Source of the DNA: Microdochium bolleyi | Taxonomy: Eukaryota; Ascomycota; Sordariomycetes; Xylariales; Microdochiaceae | Length of the DNA stretch: 64,000 bases | Assembly: GCA_001566295.1 (NCBI GenBank) | Contig: KQ964247.1 | Location: 1,860,001-1,924,000, forward strand | Reading direction: 5' to 3' | Notes under the pieces: model-generated | Seen by the model: only the letters and a program-made list of their open reading frames with translations | Databases searched by the model: none | Told to the model about the DNA's origin: nothing | Program-made: the position numbers and the translations under genes | Part shown: piece after piece, positions 44,644-56,963 of the stretch | How the letters are laid out: every line of letters starts with the position of its first letter | How positions within the stretch are numbered: position 1 is the stretch's first letter

Positions 44644-47043
44644 ATGCAGGATCAGAGAGCCCCCGGCGGCCCAACGGGTGCCGGCAACGGCGCTCGTTTC
44701 GGTCACGCCTCCAAGCCGTCCAACAGTGACACGGGCTTCTCTCATGGCGCATTCACGTCCAACATCTCTGGCTTTGGTGACAGACACCCGCGCAGGGCCA
44801 ACAACATTCCCTCCATCAACACTGGTCAGATGAGCCAGCCCGCGGCTCCCACCAACGTACACGACATGGCCACCCCCGGCACTGGCTTTGACATGCAGTT
44901 CACTCCTCTGCTTCCCTCGCAGCTGCTGCTCGGAAGCCCCTTCCAGCCCGGTACTCCTGCTGCCTTTGGCAGCCCGCAGTTCCAGAGCATTGCCGCCTTC
45001 CAGCAGGCCCAGCAGAACAACCACCACCACCAGCAGAACGGCATCTCAAGCCCGATCCAGCAGAACATCTCGTCCCAGTCTTACCCAGCCGTTGTCTCGC
45101 CCTCGACGTACGGTGCGCCGCAGTACTTTGCGCCTCAGTCGCCTACCAACTACCACGGCGCTGTCGGTGCTCAGCTTCAAATGCAGCCCACCTCTCCCAC
45201 CATGGGCTCTGGTATCGTCACCGGCACCAGCCGTACCGTCTACCTGGGCAACATTCCTCCGGATACATCAGCCGAGGAGATCTTGGGCCACGTCCGAAGC
45301 GGACAAATCGAGTCCGTTCGCCTTCTCCCCGATAAGAACTGCGCCTTCATCTCGTTCCTGGACGCCAACGCCGCCACTCACTTCCACTCGGATGCCATCC
45401 TCAAGAAGCTGTGCATCAAGAGCCAGGACGTCAAGATCGGCTGGGGTAAGCCTTCTCAGGTCCCCACCTCTGTCGCTCTTGCTGTCCAGCAGTCCGGCGC
45501 CTCGCGTAACGTCTATCTTGGCAACCTGCCTGAGGACATTGCTGACGAGGAGCTGCGGGAGGACCTGGGCAAGTTCGGGCCGATCGACACCATCAAGATT
45601 GTGCGCGACAAGAGCATTGCCTTCGTCCACTTTCTGTCCATTGCCAACGCCATGAAGGCTGTCCAGCAGCTTCCCCAGGAAGCCAAGTGGCAGGCGCCCC
45701 GCCGTGTGTACTACGGCAAGGACCGCTGCGCTTATGTCTCCAAGACTCAACAACAGAATGCGGCTCAGTACCTCGGTATTGCCCCTGGCTACGCGCACAT
45801 GCTGACTGGCCAGGACCGTGATGTAATCTCAAACGCGCTTGCACAGCAGTCAGTCGCTGCCGCCGCGGTTGCCACCACCGCCGGTGGTATCAACAACCTC
45901 GGAAACCGCACCATTTACTTGGGCAACATCCATCCCGAGACAACCATTGAGGAGATTTGCAATGTTGTGCGAGGCGGTCTTCTCCACCACATCCGCTACA
46001 TCCCTGACAAGCACATCTGCTTCGTGACCTTCATCGATCCCACTGCTGCTGCTTCTTTCTACGCTTTGAGCAATCTGCAGGGTCTGATGATCCACAACCG
46101 CCGGCTCAAGATTGGCTGGGGCAAGCACTCTGGTGCTCTCCCCCCGGCTATTGCCCTGGCCGTCAGCGGCGGTGCGTCCCGCAACGTCTACATTGGCAAC
46201 CTGGACGAGACCTGGACCGAAGAGCGCCTCCGCCAGGACTTCTCCGAGTTTGGCGAGATTGAGCTTGTCAACACTCTTCGCGAGAAGAGCTGTGCTTTCG
46301 TCAACTTCACCAACATTGCTAACGCCATCAAGGCGATCGAGGCGATTCGCGGCAAGGAGGAGTACAGGAAGTTCAAGGTCAACTTTGGCAAGGACCGCTG
46401 TGGCAACCAGCCTAGGCAGATGCAGCAGCAGCCTCAGCAGCAGCAGGCTCAGTCTCCCACGAGCAGCATTCCCTCGCCCCCTCCAGGAGTCAACGGCAGT
46501 GGTAACTCCCCGACGCACCCTACGTCTCCCAATGCTATCAACAACGCGGCCTTGTTCGCGAATGGCAACAACCCATTGACTCTCTACCTCAACCATGTGG
46601 CTCACCAGGCACAGCACCAGCAGCATCAGCAGCACCAGATGCTGGCCTCTCAGCAAGCTGCCCTTTTCGGCACCGCCTCGTCCTCTCCAAACGAGATCAC
46701 TCTTGAGGTGCCCCCACAGGGTCATGGCCTCGGCCACAGCCAATCTGCCAGCATCTCCAACGGCCTGTCAATGAACACTCCCGTATCCGGCGCCACGACC
46801 ATCGGCGGTCTCCTCGCCCCTGGCGCTGGCCGCGGCTCTCACAACCGAGCTGTCAGCCTTCCCGCTTTTGCACCTGGGTTCGAGAACGGGAGCAACAGCC
46901 CCGTGAGCGCCATTGGCACTGGTCCTGATGGCGAGCGCCGTGGTCACCAGTACCAGTCCAGCTTTGGCGGCATTGGATCCGGTTTCGGCCTTGCCATCCA
47001 AGGTGGTCTCAACGGCTGGGTCGAGGAGGAGGTCGCCAACTGA
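44644..47043 (+). CDS. Four-RRM RNA-binding protein, Nrd1/Msa2-like
   Basis: Single-exon gene, 799 residues. An N-terminal Gln/Asn/Pro-rich region (about 1-190) is followed by four RRMs: about 196-270 (RTVYLGNIPPDTSAEEIL), 287-362 (RNVYLGNLPEDIADEEL), 420-493 (RTIYLGNIHPETTIEEI) and 511-585 (RNVYIGNLDETWTEERL). RRM1/2 and RRM3/4 are separated by short linkers of the form IGWGKPSQ or IGWGKHSG, then a GKDRC motif follows RRM2 and RRM4, the arrangement of fission yeast Nrd1. That protein represses sexual differentiation by binding ste11 mRNA and associates with stress granules; a similar role here is inference. The C-terminal 200 residues are Gln/His/Ser-rich and disordered. Confidence 0.92.
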   Translation: MQDQRAPGGPTGAGNGARFGHASKPSNSDTGFSHGAFTSNISGFGDRHPRRANNIPSINTGQMSQPAAPTNVHDMATPGTGFDMQFTPLLPSQLLLGSPFQPGTPAAFGSPQFQSIAAFQQAQQNNHHHQQNGISSPIQQNISSQSYPAVVSPSTYGAPQYFAPQSPTNYHGAVGAQLQMQPTSPTMGSGIVTGTSRTVYLGNIPPDTSAEEILGHVRSGQIESVRLLPDKNCAFISFLDANAATHFHSDAILKKLCIKSQDVKIGWGKPSQVPTSVALAVQQSGASRNVYLGNLPEDIADEELREDLGKFGPIDTIKIVRDKSIAFVHFLSIANAMKAVQQLPQEAKWQAPRRVYYGKDRCAYVSKTQQQNAAQYLGIAPGYAHMLTGQDRDVISNALAQQSVAAAAVATTAGGINNLGNRTIYLGNIHPETTIEEICNVVRGGLLHHIRYIPDKHICFVTFIDPTAAASFYALSNLQGLMIHNRRLKIGWGKHSGALPPAIALAVSGGASRNVYIGNLDETWTEERLRQDFSEFGEIELVNTLREKSCAFVNFTNIANAIKAIEAIRGKEEYRKFKVNFGKDRCGNQPRQMQQQPQQQQAQSPTSSIPSPPPGVNGSGNSPTHPTSPNAINNAALFANGNNPLTLYLNHVAHQAQHQQHQQHQMLASQQAALFGTASSSPNEITLEVPPQGHGLGHSQSASISNGLSMNTPVSGATTIGGLLAPGAGRGSHNRAVSLPAFAPGFENGSNSPVSAIGTGPDGERRGHQYQSSFGGIGSGFGLAIQGGLNGWVEEEVAN

Positions 47044-47690
47044 AGAACACCGCTATAGACCTAGCACCAGCGATGGTGGCTAGCCCGAGGAATTCTAACA
47101 TTTTGTAATTTCACGCGTTGGATTTGATTGGCGTTCTACTTTCCTTCGACGATCGTGATTAATTCCTGTACAATGTTTTACCTCAAAATTCTTGAAGATC
47201 ATTTTTCCTCGGCTAGTCACACCAGTCGGAGTCACCGGCGGCGTGGGACGAAGAACACAAAACAAATAACAGTACTTAATAGTGAGGGAGGCATGCGAGG
47301 ATGGGCAAGAGTTTGGCCTCGGCAAGCATAGGAAGATGAAATACAGTGGAATACACATGCTCAAATCATACCCGTGCTATCCATGTTCAATGCCTAAGAG
47401 TGAGGTGTTAACCACATTATGTGATGGGTCGTGGAGAGATCTCACAGCACGCAGATCAACGGTTTGAGGACGGCATGTGAGTCTGGGGATTTCGATTCAT
47501 GCCAGGTCAGGTTGTTAATGTGAATCAACATTGTGCTTCGAGCGTCAGACCATTTTGACCAGAGGCCATACTGCACATGCAAGCATATTGAGTTCATGCT
47601 GCAGACGAACTTGCGAAGATCAGCATGAGAATAGTTTCTACGCTAAGCTATGGTATGTGGTTTACAGTATTTGTAACAAGGGATTATGAC
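47044..47690. other. Convergent 3' region, no gene seen
   Basis: 647 bases between the stops of the Nrd1-like gene (plus) and tel1 (minus). It is more AT-rich than its neighbours. No gene or repeat is recognised. Confidence 0.45.
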
Positions 47691-50600
47691 TCAGGCATAT
47701 GCGGCCCAACCTGAAGAGATGGTTAGCAAGCCTTGTTTTCAATATCGCGCAGGAGACGGGCGTTGCCACATGGTGATTAACTTACCAGAATACAGCACAG
47801 CCAGGTTCTTCTCGTCCGTGGCCTGGTTGATCAGTTCGTTGACAGTCGCCGTGACACTGAGCGTCTTGCTGAGTTTCTTGCGCACCACCTCGAGCGCGCG
47901 GTCAGCCTCGCTGGGCTCGTTAACCAGGCTTGTGCCTGCGCCTCCATTCTTCTTGCCGCCGCCGCCGCGCGCCTCGATCTCTGACTCGTCCTCGTCGGCG
48001 CCATCAGCCTGGCGGGTGTCCTGGAGCTTCGCCATTCGCACGGGGCTGATGGACCAGCTGTACAGGGGATCGTACCGAAGCACGTCGAGGATGGTCATGA
48101 TGGAGTACGATTCTTCGCGCAGGGCATCGAGCGTGAACTCGCAGCAGCGTCGGAACACGCCCTCAGTCTTGGTGATGCCCATGCCGTCCACAATGTCACG
48201 TGTCATGCGGAAGGGCACCAGCTCTGGCACGGGCAACACGCGTCCCATCTCGAATGCTACACCCAGGTCGATGTGCACGACCTCCCCAGTCTTGGAATCG
48301 AGGAGGATGTTATGGCCGTGGCGATCTCCGAGGCCGAGGACATGACCCAAGATTGAGATTGCTGCTGTGGTGCGAGTATACGCCGTGCGCTTGGCAAACC
48401 ACTCGTCTGGGTCAACAAAGTTCTCCATGAAGAAATATCGCATGACGGGGTGGAACCTCTCCGTAACCTTCTTGTAGGTAGCCACTCGCACCTCGTTGGA
48501 CTTGTTCGATACATTGTTGATCTCCTTGCGGCAGTGACTTCCTTTCAAATCCTTAGGGTAATACCGCTCGTGAGCAGGCATGAGATACTCGTGCAGGGGG
48601 ATTGTGTTGGAAACAAACTCGATCAACCCAGAAACCGATGTCAGAGGGAGCACCTTATACGTCCGAATGCCAAGGTTTCGTTGTTGGGTAGCTCGATGTT
48701 TCTTCAACACCGCAGAGACTGATGCAAAGACTTGTTCCATGATGGCATCCTGGCGGAGATCATCGTTGCCGCCTTTCACGAGCTGCTTGAAGCGTTGCCC
48801 ATTGCTGCCCACAGCCGTGATGATCTTTGGCGCACTTACGCCTGAGGCGATGGACATATGGGACTCCAGCTTCACGATATATGGTAGGTGACTGTAGTCT
48901 CGGCTCGCCAGCAGTTCGACCTGCGCAGTCGGCGGGGGGATTCGCCACTTTGCCAAGGCCTGCCCCAGGGTCTTGCCAGCGGTTGAGTCTGCTATCGCAA
49001 CCTTGTGGCCAGCTTTGTAGCGGCTCGCGTCTCTTTCCGTGGCAAGATTATGGTAATACTTGCTCGTCTTGTCGATCGCTGTCCAGATCGTTGACGATGT
49101 TTCCGTCTTTCCAAGTCGCCTTGATATCTTGTCGGTAGCGCTCTGGCGAGACTTGGCAAAGTCGTCTTTGTCGTTGGTCCGAGTCTTGGTTCCTGACCAA
49201 ATCTGATACATACCATGGTAAGGATGGTCAACACAGATGCGATACACAAGATCCGCCAGGAGCTTTTGAAACAGACTATCGTTGTCAAGCAGGCGCGACG
49301 TGAGCTGATTCATCAGTGGTGCGAATTTGCGAGTGGGCACCTTGGTGATGTGTTTGTAGACTGTGTCATTCGTCGACTGCTCACCAGATCTCTCGAGCCA
49401 CAAAGCGCTGAACCGGAGTGCGTCGTCGTTGTACTCATCAGACGCCATGAGAGACCACAGGTAGCTTTCCAGACTGCGCTTCACAAACTCCGCGCGGCTC
49501 TGCTCGACCCGCCGAAGCTCTAGCTCGTCGAGCTCAAGCCATTGCCGTGCCTTGGCAAGATGGTTCTGATATCTGTGCTTAAGCTGGGACTCCTTCGTGC
49601 CTGAGATCAGGTCCTTGAGCTGGGCGACCTCGTCGTTCTTCCCACGCCGCAAGTTCTGCAGTCGTGCCAAGTCTTCTAGTCCGTCGGGGTTCTGCAGCTG
49701 CTCGTCGCAAAATCGTGCGAACTGATGATACACCTTCCCTGCCTCCTTGCCATCTGTCTGGCCTTTGAGTTCTTTCAAGGCCGGCTGGAGATAGTTTTTC
49801 TGGATGTTCTCTGGTTTTTCGAGCCGTGCAATCGAGATTTGATCACCAATTTTTGCTAATAGATCAGGCCGGCTGACAACGATGCTCTGCTTTTCAAGAG
49901 CTCGATCCTCGTCCACAGCCTGCAGCATGCGGATTGATGGAATCATTTCTCCATGGTCCCAAAGCGAGCTGGCGGTCTCGACCCGTGCAGCAGAATCAAG
50001 GAATAGCCCCAACTCTTCGCTCGGTCTTACCAGACTGGTCAAAGACACCGCAATATTCAGGGATTCTTGAGTCGCTTGGTGATATCGGTATACACCAGAA
50101 GAGAGAACCATGGACTTGAACTCTGTGAGTCTCATGTCCGAGTGCTGGATTCCTGCGAGCCCACGCAACTGTGCCGTCTGTGACAACATGCTCAGGGTCG
50201 TCTGACGGCACGATAATATCTGGCTGACATCTTCGTACCTAAAGTCGGAGTTAGCGACCTGATCAAGGAAGCGAGAGTGTCTGGAAGTAGTGTGTCTTAC
50301 CTGCCACTCTTCATCCATTGAGCTCTGGTCTCGAAATCTTTCAAGAGTCTTTCGGAGTTTGCCGGCTCCTTGCCGTTGAGAGCATCATCAAGTTCTGTCA
50401 AGGTAGCCAGCACTCTGAGGCATTCGCGGACATTTACAGCGCGCACATCTTCCCGGGTGGCAATACGCACCGTCTCGCTAAGTCCAGCGTAGACGGCGCC
50501 TCTGGCCCTCTCAAAAGTGTCTGCCTTGTAACAACCTTGATATGCTTTGTAAAGGACGACAGAGGGGCTTGATGTCGACTCCGGGGCGGGAAGATCCCAC

Positions 50601-53600
50601 ATCTCCAGTCGACGTGCTGTACTGAAAGTACTGTCTACCGTGTTACTCGACGAATCCAAGTTGGGTTGTGTCTGAAGGAGCGAGTGTGCTATACCAGGCA
50701 ATCCCAGGTTGTTCAGCGTGCCGACCAGAGAATGGCTGTCCAGACGCGATGCGGCAATGTCTCGACGGAGATTGCTGTCGAATTGTGCACCCCTGAACGC
50801 GAGGCTCTTGTTCCCGTCTTTTTCGTACTCAATGCGTGCCAGGACGCTGTCGAGAGTTGATGCCTGAGATAGACCATAATATGCGTCTGGGTCGTCAATA
50901 TTCTCGAAGACATCTAGGAGTAGCTCAGTATTGTCCTGTACTCGCGCAGCTGAGGATCGCCGGGAGGAACGCGATGCTGCCGACTCAGAGCTGGATATTT
51001 CGGCAAGGAGCAATGCAGTCTTGCTCATACCACTCTTGGCAGCAGCCGCGCTCGCAAGTGATAAGTCGATCTCAAGCCACTGAGTCCGTCCAGCAATTGA
51101 GGTTTCACCCGGTATCTTTTGCGTTCGAAGATACAGAATGGCGTTAAGAAGAGTGTTCGTGTTCTCCAATGCCACAACAGAAGTTTGCCTGAACCAATGT
51201 TTTGCTGCGGCGGAGATCTTCTTCCTGGCTGTGTTGTGCTTATCTTTCTCATGAAATAGCACCAGGTGTAGAAGAAAGGGGAGTGCCTGCAACGCAAAGC
51301 TTCTGACATTGTGCAGGAGGGCTGGCAACGAGCTCAGCAGAATGTCACCAGGAACGGAAGCCGCAAGATGTACAGCAAGGTTCTGAGACCAGCTGACGGC
51401 TTCGAAGGCGTCTGGCGAGTAAATCGATTCCTCATTTATTGTCGTGGCAGCGAGGCTGTCAGAAGGAGGTGACCGGTAAGGACTCCAGCTAGACGCAGCC
51501 ATCAATTGGCCTGATACCATCTTTTGGCAAGCGGCTGTCAGATGGTGATCGCCCTCGCTAGCAGCCTCAGACACGATGAGACGAAGAGCCGACTCTGCCA
51601 GGCCTGCGGTCTTGCTGTTACTGTCAGTCGTGAGAGACTGGACTAGATTGATAAGTGCGAGCTCAGAATCATAATCTCCAGAAGACAACTTGGCGCATCG
51701 TGACAAAGTGGACTCTTTGAGGATGCCCTCACTGACGTGGCCTGAAGCTGCAAAGCTTCGACCTATGACGCGTCCAGCCCAGGCTAGGAAGTCATCGCTG
51801 AGGACCGGAGAGTGGCAGCTGCGCCAGACAGCCTGAGAGATCTTCCCAGCCTCCAGATCATCTCCAACAACGTCGACGTCAATTGTCGAGGGCACTCTAA
51901 ACTTGCCACAAAGCAACGCAAGCGCGAGTGTTCGAGATGATTCATCGAGGAGAGCTGTCCTGGTGTCCATATCGTGGAGAATCTGCAATAGCAAGCGGCT
52001 TTCGGCTGTGTTCTTCTCTGCATTGCCGGAGGAACGAATCTGGGCGGCGGATTGCGTGATGGTCTTGAACGAGTCTTTTTGACTTTCTGTCTGAAGAAGG
52101 GGAGACTCGTACTGGTCCAGGTAGCGCTTGAACCACGCGTGGAACTGCTGTGCCTTGTTCATGGTGGCTTTGAACTGGCTCTCCTGCGTTGTGCTCGACT
52201 GCGTGCTTTCGAGGAATACACGTAGCGACGCCAGAATTGAGAGAGAATAACCTGCAAGGAATGAAGGAGTTTCCATGAGGCTTGCTGACCCCTTCTCCAG
52301 CAGATACCTGCTCAGGCCGAGAGCATCGTCGGCGGATTCTGGCTCAACGACGAACGGCCGGATGCAATGGAGAAGCATCATTAGCGGGTAAGCACCCAGA
52401 GCGTGAGGACCAGCAAGACAGACCAAGACACGGATCTTTCGAAGCACTGCACATGCATGAAGTGGACCTAGAGCAACATGTGTGCTGTCCAGCAATCGTC
52501 TGGCGACCTTCACGACCAGTGCTGGCGTCCAGAAAGCGTGCATTTCATATTCCGTGCGGCTGCATAAGAGGGCCATCTCCCGATTCAGATACTTTGCTCT
52601 GTAAGTCGGTTGCTGGTTGGCGGCGAGGATCACATCAGAATGGCCGCATGCGCGTATGTCTGACATTGCGGCTGCTGCATAAGTGAGCTGCTCGTCTTTG
52701 GCCCACGCCCGCTCAATCGGATCTTCCTGGTCCATCAGAAAGAAGAAGACGGTGACGATATCAGCGAAGTTGACGTATATGTTCTCGAGGAACTTCTCCC
52801 TCCCAAGGACTTTCCGCACTCGGATCTCGCCACTCTGACCGTTCTCCGCCCTGGGCACGCTGATGTCGTGGGCCATGCTATACGCGATGATCTTGGAGAA
52901 GTTCTGATGAAAGAGCTGGTCGACTGCAACCCCGAGATTCGTAGCAAAATCGACGACCGCATCGTCCTGCCCTCGCATGACCATGAGAGCCAAAATTTCC
53001 GCTTGGGCTCTTTTTAGAAGATCGTCGAGTGTATCGAAACCGAAGATCTCGAAGGGGATTACGTCGAAAGTGTCGTTCTCGAGCCATGTGTACAGAAGCT
53101 GAGGGGCGAATAGATCAAAGAGTTCTTGTGGGTCCTTTAATCCAAGATTCTGCGAGATTTTGCGAAGGCAGTAGGTAGCATGTGGTTTCGATCGCGGAAT
53201 ATTGCCCGGCGTTTCGAATATGTGGTAGACACATCGTCGAAGGAGTGTGGGCCATGTCTTTGCCAGGGCTGACAGCACAAAAAGCCGCACAGAGATACCC
53301 TCGAAAGACGCTATGTCATTTGGAAGACTATCCAGGACATCGATGAATACTTCGTCATGAACCTTCAAGATGAAGCGTCCAAAGAGCGCAGGAAGTCCTT
53401 CACCGATGTAAAATCTGACTGGGATATTGGCAGACCTCATGAGATTCAGCAGAGATGTCGTGGTCGGCTCCAGCCCGTTCTCCTCTGGGAATTTATCGTG
53501 CAGCTGTGTGAGGCGAAAGAGTAGCTTCGCGAACCGCTTCTGGCCATTGTGAGAGAGGAGATTTCCCTCCAGCGCCTTGGACAGGAAGAAGGAATACAGA

Positions 53601-56600
53601 TCGCTGGCGAGTGCGGACAGATCCTGACTGCCATCTGACCACATTGGCATCAACCCATGCATGACATCAAGGCATGTATCAAGCGCGACCTCACAACCAG
53701 AATTCGCAGGTCGGCCTATCAATAATGCCAGCCGTTCGAGTATCCCATATGCGTCGTCAGGGTTAACGATGAGATCACTGTCGACAATGTCTCTAACTAG
53801 ATTGCGACAGAGCAACAAGTCGTTATCTCCCCTGGCTAGAAACTCCGTCAGAAACGACGTCGGTACCAGTCCAATTTGAGTCTTATCTTGGAACAGGATC
53901 TCCACAAGCCGTAATCTCTGGAGAGTATCTGCATGGAAAGCATTGACGCTGGTAGCCAGTGCGGACTCCCGCCGAGGTGCTTCGGACTGTTGAGAGGTCT
54001 TTCTTGACTCTCTGCGGCCGCCCTCAAAATCGTCATCGATGTCCATGTCGTTCTCTTCACCCCTCCGCAGGCTGTTGCTGCTGTTAGGACTAGCGGCCAG
54101 CGCTGCGGAGACTTCTGCAAGCAGACGATGGAGTTGGGACCACTCATGATTGAGCTTGTCCATCTGTTCGACGGTCAAGCTTGGAAGATAAGGTCGGACT
54201 ATGCCGAGAATGCACTGTTGCAAAGACTCTCTGTCTGTGCTTGTAGAAATAGCATCAAGAAGATTGTTAAGAACCGTGAATATGCTGAGCTCTAAGTCTT
54301 GAGACTGGCGATCATTGTCTTGCGCGGAGTGAGGTAACAACAGAGCTGCTGTAACCAAACAATTCAGCGCACTTTGCAATCTGTCCGAAGTGATGTAGAC
54401 AGCTACGTTGTTTTGATCTCTCTGTGCAGACCAATTATTGCAAAACTGCTGAATCTCGTCGATCTTTGGGTACAGAAGCTCTGTGATCAGCTTCCTGCTC
54501 GCGTGAGATGTTAGGATATTTGTCGAGTGATTCGGCGGGACGATCGTTGCTTCTAGTTTGCGAGATCGATGGTGCGACATTTCCTCATCACCCAGAAGCA
54601 GGATATAACTTGTCAGGCTAGCGCGTTGCTTCACACCATTGACGCACTCTCCAATTGAGCCACTGTAGACTGCGAAGGCGTCCGGGTTGGAGAATTGTGT
54701 CAAGCCCGAGGCAGAAGCAAGTAGGTTGTAAATGGCAAGTGGGCTGCTGTGTTTAGAGCTGTTGCTGATGTAGATATCATCAGCTATGGTTCTAGGTTAG
54801 CCTCATATTCCCGTCAAATTGCCGCCTCATGTGCCATACCTGGGTCCCACCTCAAGAATGTCCACCGGATTATCCGACTGCATGTATTGTGACTCGAGTT
54901 TGGCATTTGGTGGTTGAGGGTTTGGAGTAAAGTAGACATGAGCATCAAAGTCGAGTCGACAACGACGGCGGGGCCGTTTGTCTCTGAAGCGTCTACAATG
55001 CTGCTGATATCGGTGATGATCTCGCTGTACTCCATGATGTTGTTGACGAGCATGGAGTTGATCAGAACACTAGAAGCCCGGCTTGTCGCGGCCATGCCGA
55101 GGACGCGAATCGTGAGTTGCCAAGCGTGTCGCCAAAGCAGGGCCACAGCTTGATTGCAAGCTTCGGGGTGGTATGTAAGGCTGCAATGAAATCGTGGGCT
55201 ATGTTAGACAGAGTCAATAAATAGACCACGGCACGTTCGGAGCTCACCTTGCGCATGATATCATTGCCCACGACGAAAGTTGGATGTCCTTGTGCCCAAG
55301 GAGGCCCACTAGGAGACTCAACAAGTCATAGACCTCATCGACGCTCAGCGTCTGGCGAGACACGAAGAAGGGCATGACTTGCAGCGCCACGTGCTGCAGA
55401 AGTCTGTCGGGACCTTGTAGGCGGTGCCGTAATCTGCTGAATCCCGAAAATGTACGCTGCTTTTTACGTGGTTGCTCTTCTGACAAAGCTGCGATGTACG
55501 AAGTGGCTGCCGAGCGTTTCGAAAGACTTTCCAGCATGGCCAGTGTCTGTACCAGTGCCCATCTGCTTTCGATGTCCACGATGAATGGTCTTAGGCCGAA
55601 CCATCCTAGACTAAATGGGTCTTGGTTGGTCACTGGAGAAGCCTGGTGGAAAGCAAGATGGTCGAGCTGCAAAAGTGTGTCGGCATCGCGATGCGAGTAC
55701 TCGTCCCACAAAACATCAGCCAAGTCGTCTATTTGACTCAACAAAATTGCTTCAGGCGAGCGAGTCACAAGGTACTCGAGATGTGGTTCCAGATGGGAGA
55801 GAGCATTGAGCATTTCCACTCTCACGCTAATAAGAAGTGCGTCTTTTGCAGCAGTTTTGGCTCGCCACCAAGATATGACGAGTGGAAGCACGTCAGCCGC
55901 AAGCGTGTTCGCCAATTCTATGTCGTCAGTGCTTGCACACGAGAGAATCTGGTTGATGGTCGCGAAAGCGAACGGCTGCATCTGACTGAGAGCAAACGAT
56001 CGCTTCTGAAGAATCTGTACAGCGGCATACGCCATGGCCTGGCCTCGCTCCAAGACTGGCGCATTCGGCGCTTGCGACAGAAAGAGAAGGCATTGCGCCA
56101 AGGCTTGAGTAGTCGTGAGGTTTGCTCCAGTATTGCTCCGCTTCGCAGCACCGATGGCCGATCTACTGGTTGATGTAACAAGTGAGGCGGTGAAGCCGCT
56201 TCCTGGCGCAGGCGAACCACGCGCCGAGGCTGAATCAATGTTCGAACCTTGGAGGTCTTGTTCAATGACCTGGACAACGAAATCAACCGACGTGAACCAC
56301 CCTTCGGAGTCAAACGTTGACAATAATTCAACGTTGGTTGGGCACGCCAAGATCGTGGCCAGAGATTTGATGTAGTCAGCGAATAGAGGAACCACATAGT
56401 TTCCATCAGGACCCGGAAGCGTCTGTACAATGTGGTCTACGATGGCCAACAAAGTCTTGCGTTTCAGCTTTGGTGCCCCGTACTCCAGAGCCAGTCGTAG
56501 GGCCTCCGCACAGTCACTCAGACGGCTGGCCGAAGTGGCCGCAGTCGTCGAGTTGGTGGACTTGCTCCTGTAGTATGTGTGCTTCTCAGAGACTGCAAAC

Positions 56601-56963
56601 TGGAAGAGAACCTCGGTGAGACTATGGTAGTCTTTATCCGCGAGTTGGTCACTGTCACGGGTCAGTATCAAATTACCTCTGTACCACAGGAGTACCACGT
56701 TGCTCACAAGCTGGATGCGGGTGACTTTTTGAAGATGTATATGAAGTCTGCCCATGTCAGCCGTCAGCTGCACACAACAGGCATGTTTTAAGAAGTGAAG
56801 ATCGGTGGCACTTACCCTTCAATCCTGTCGCTCGTGCCTTGCTACTCGAGTTCTTGAGGGCGGCTGTGGCGTCGTGTCAGCAATGGTCGCTGCATGCTAG
56901 AGCGGTGGTTCGGATCTTGCCTATAGCGCCTTTGACAGTGATCTCGCGAGCCTGGGACGGCAT
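47691..56963 (-). CDS. tel1: Tel1 (ATM-type) PI3K-like protein kinase
   Basis: DNA double-strand-break checkpoint and telomere-maintenance kinase, nuclear, activated by the Mre11 complex. Seven exons (56963-56921, 56863-56816, 56676-55248, 55180-54840, 54783-50301, 50238-47786, 47710-47691) close frames at every junction to 2,938 residues, the normal Tel1 size. The N-terminus ALKNSSSKARATGLK and DYHSLTEVLFQF matches the Tel1 TAN region. HEAT/FAT helices fill the middle, with a FAT segment in exons 5-6. The kinase domain is near residues 2590-2890: GGNDDLRQDAIM, catalytic GLGDRHGHNILLD (about 2750) and HIDLGVAFE. FATC is LSVTATVNELINQATDEKNL, then AVLYSGWAAYA across the last intron. Intron 1 needs a GC donor. 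All catalytic residues are intact. Confidence 0.95.

Noticed and set aside
45850..46743. 297-codon minus-strand frame opposite the Nrd1-like gene
   Set aside because: The opposite strand holds four clean RRMs.
54784..54839. Alternative acceptor for the fourth tel1 intron at 54792
   Set aside because: It changes the preceding frame to a sequence (KLESQYMQSDNPVDILEV) that would need another break upstream; the acceptor at 54784-54785 keeps the IIRWTFLRWDP frame open through exons 4 and 5.
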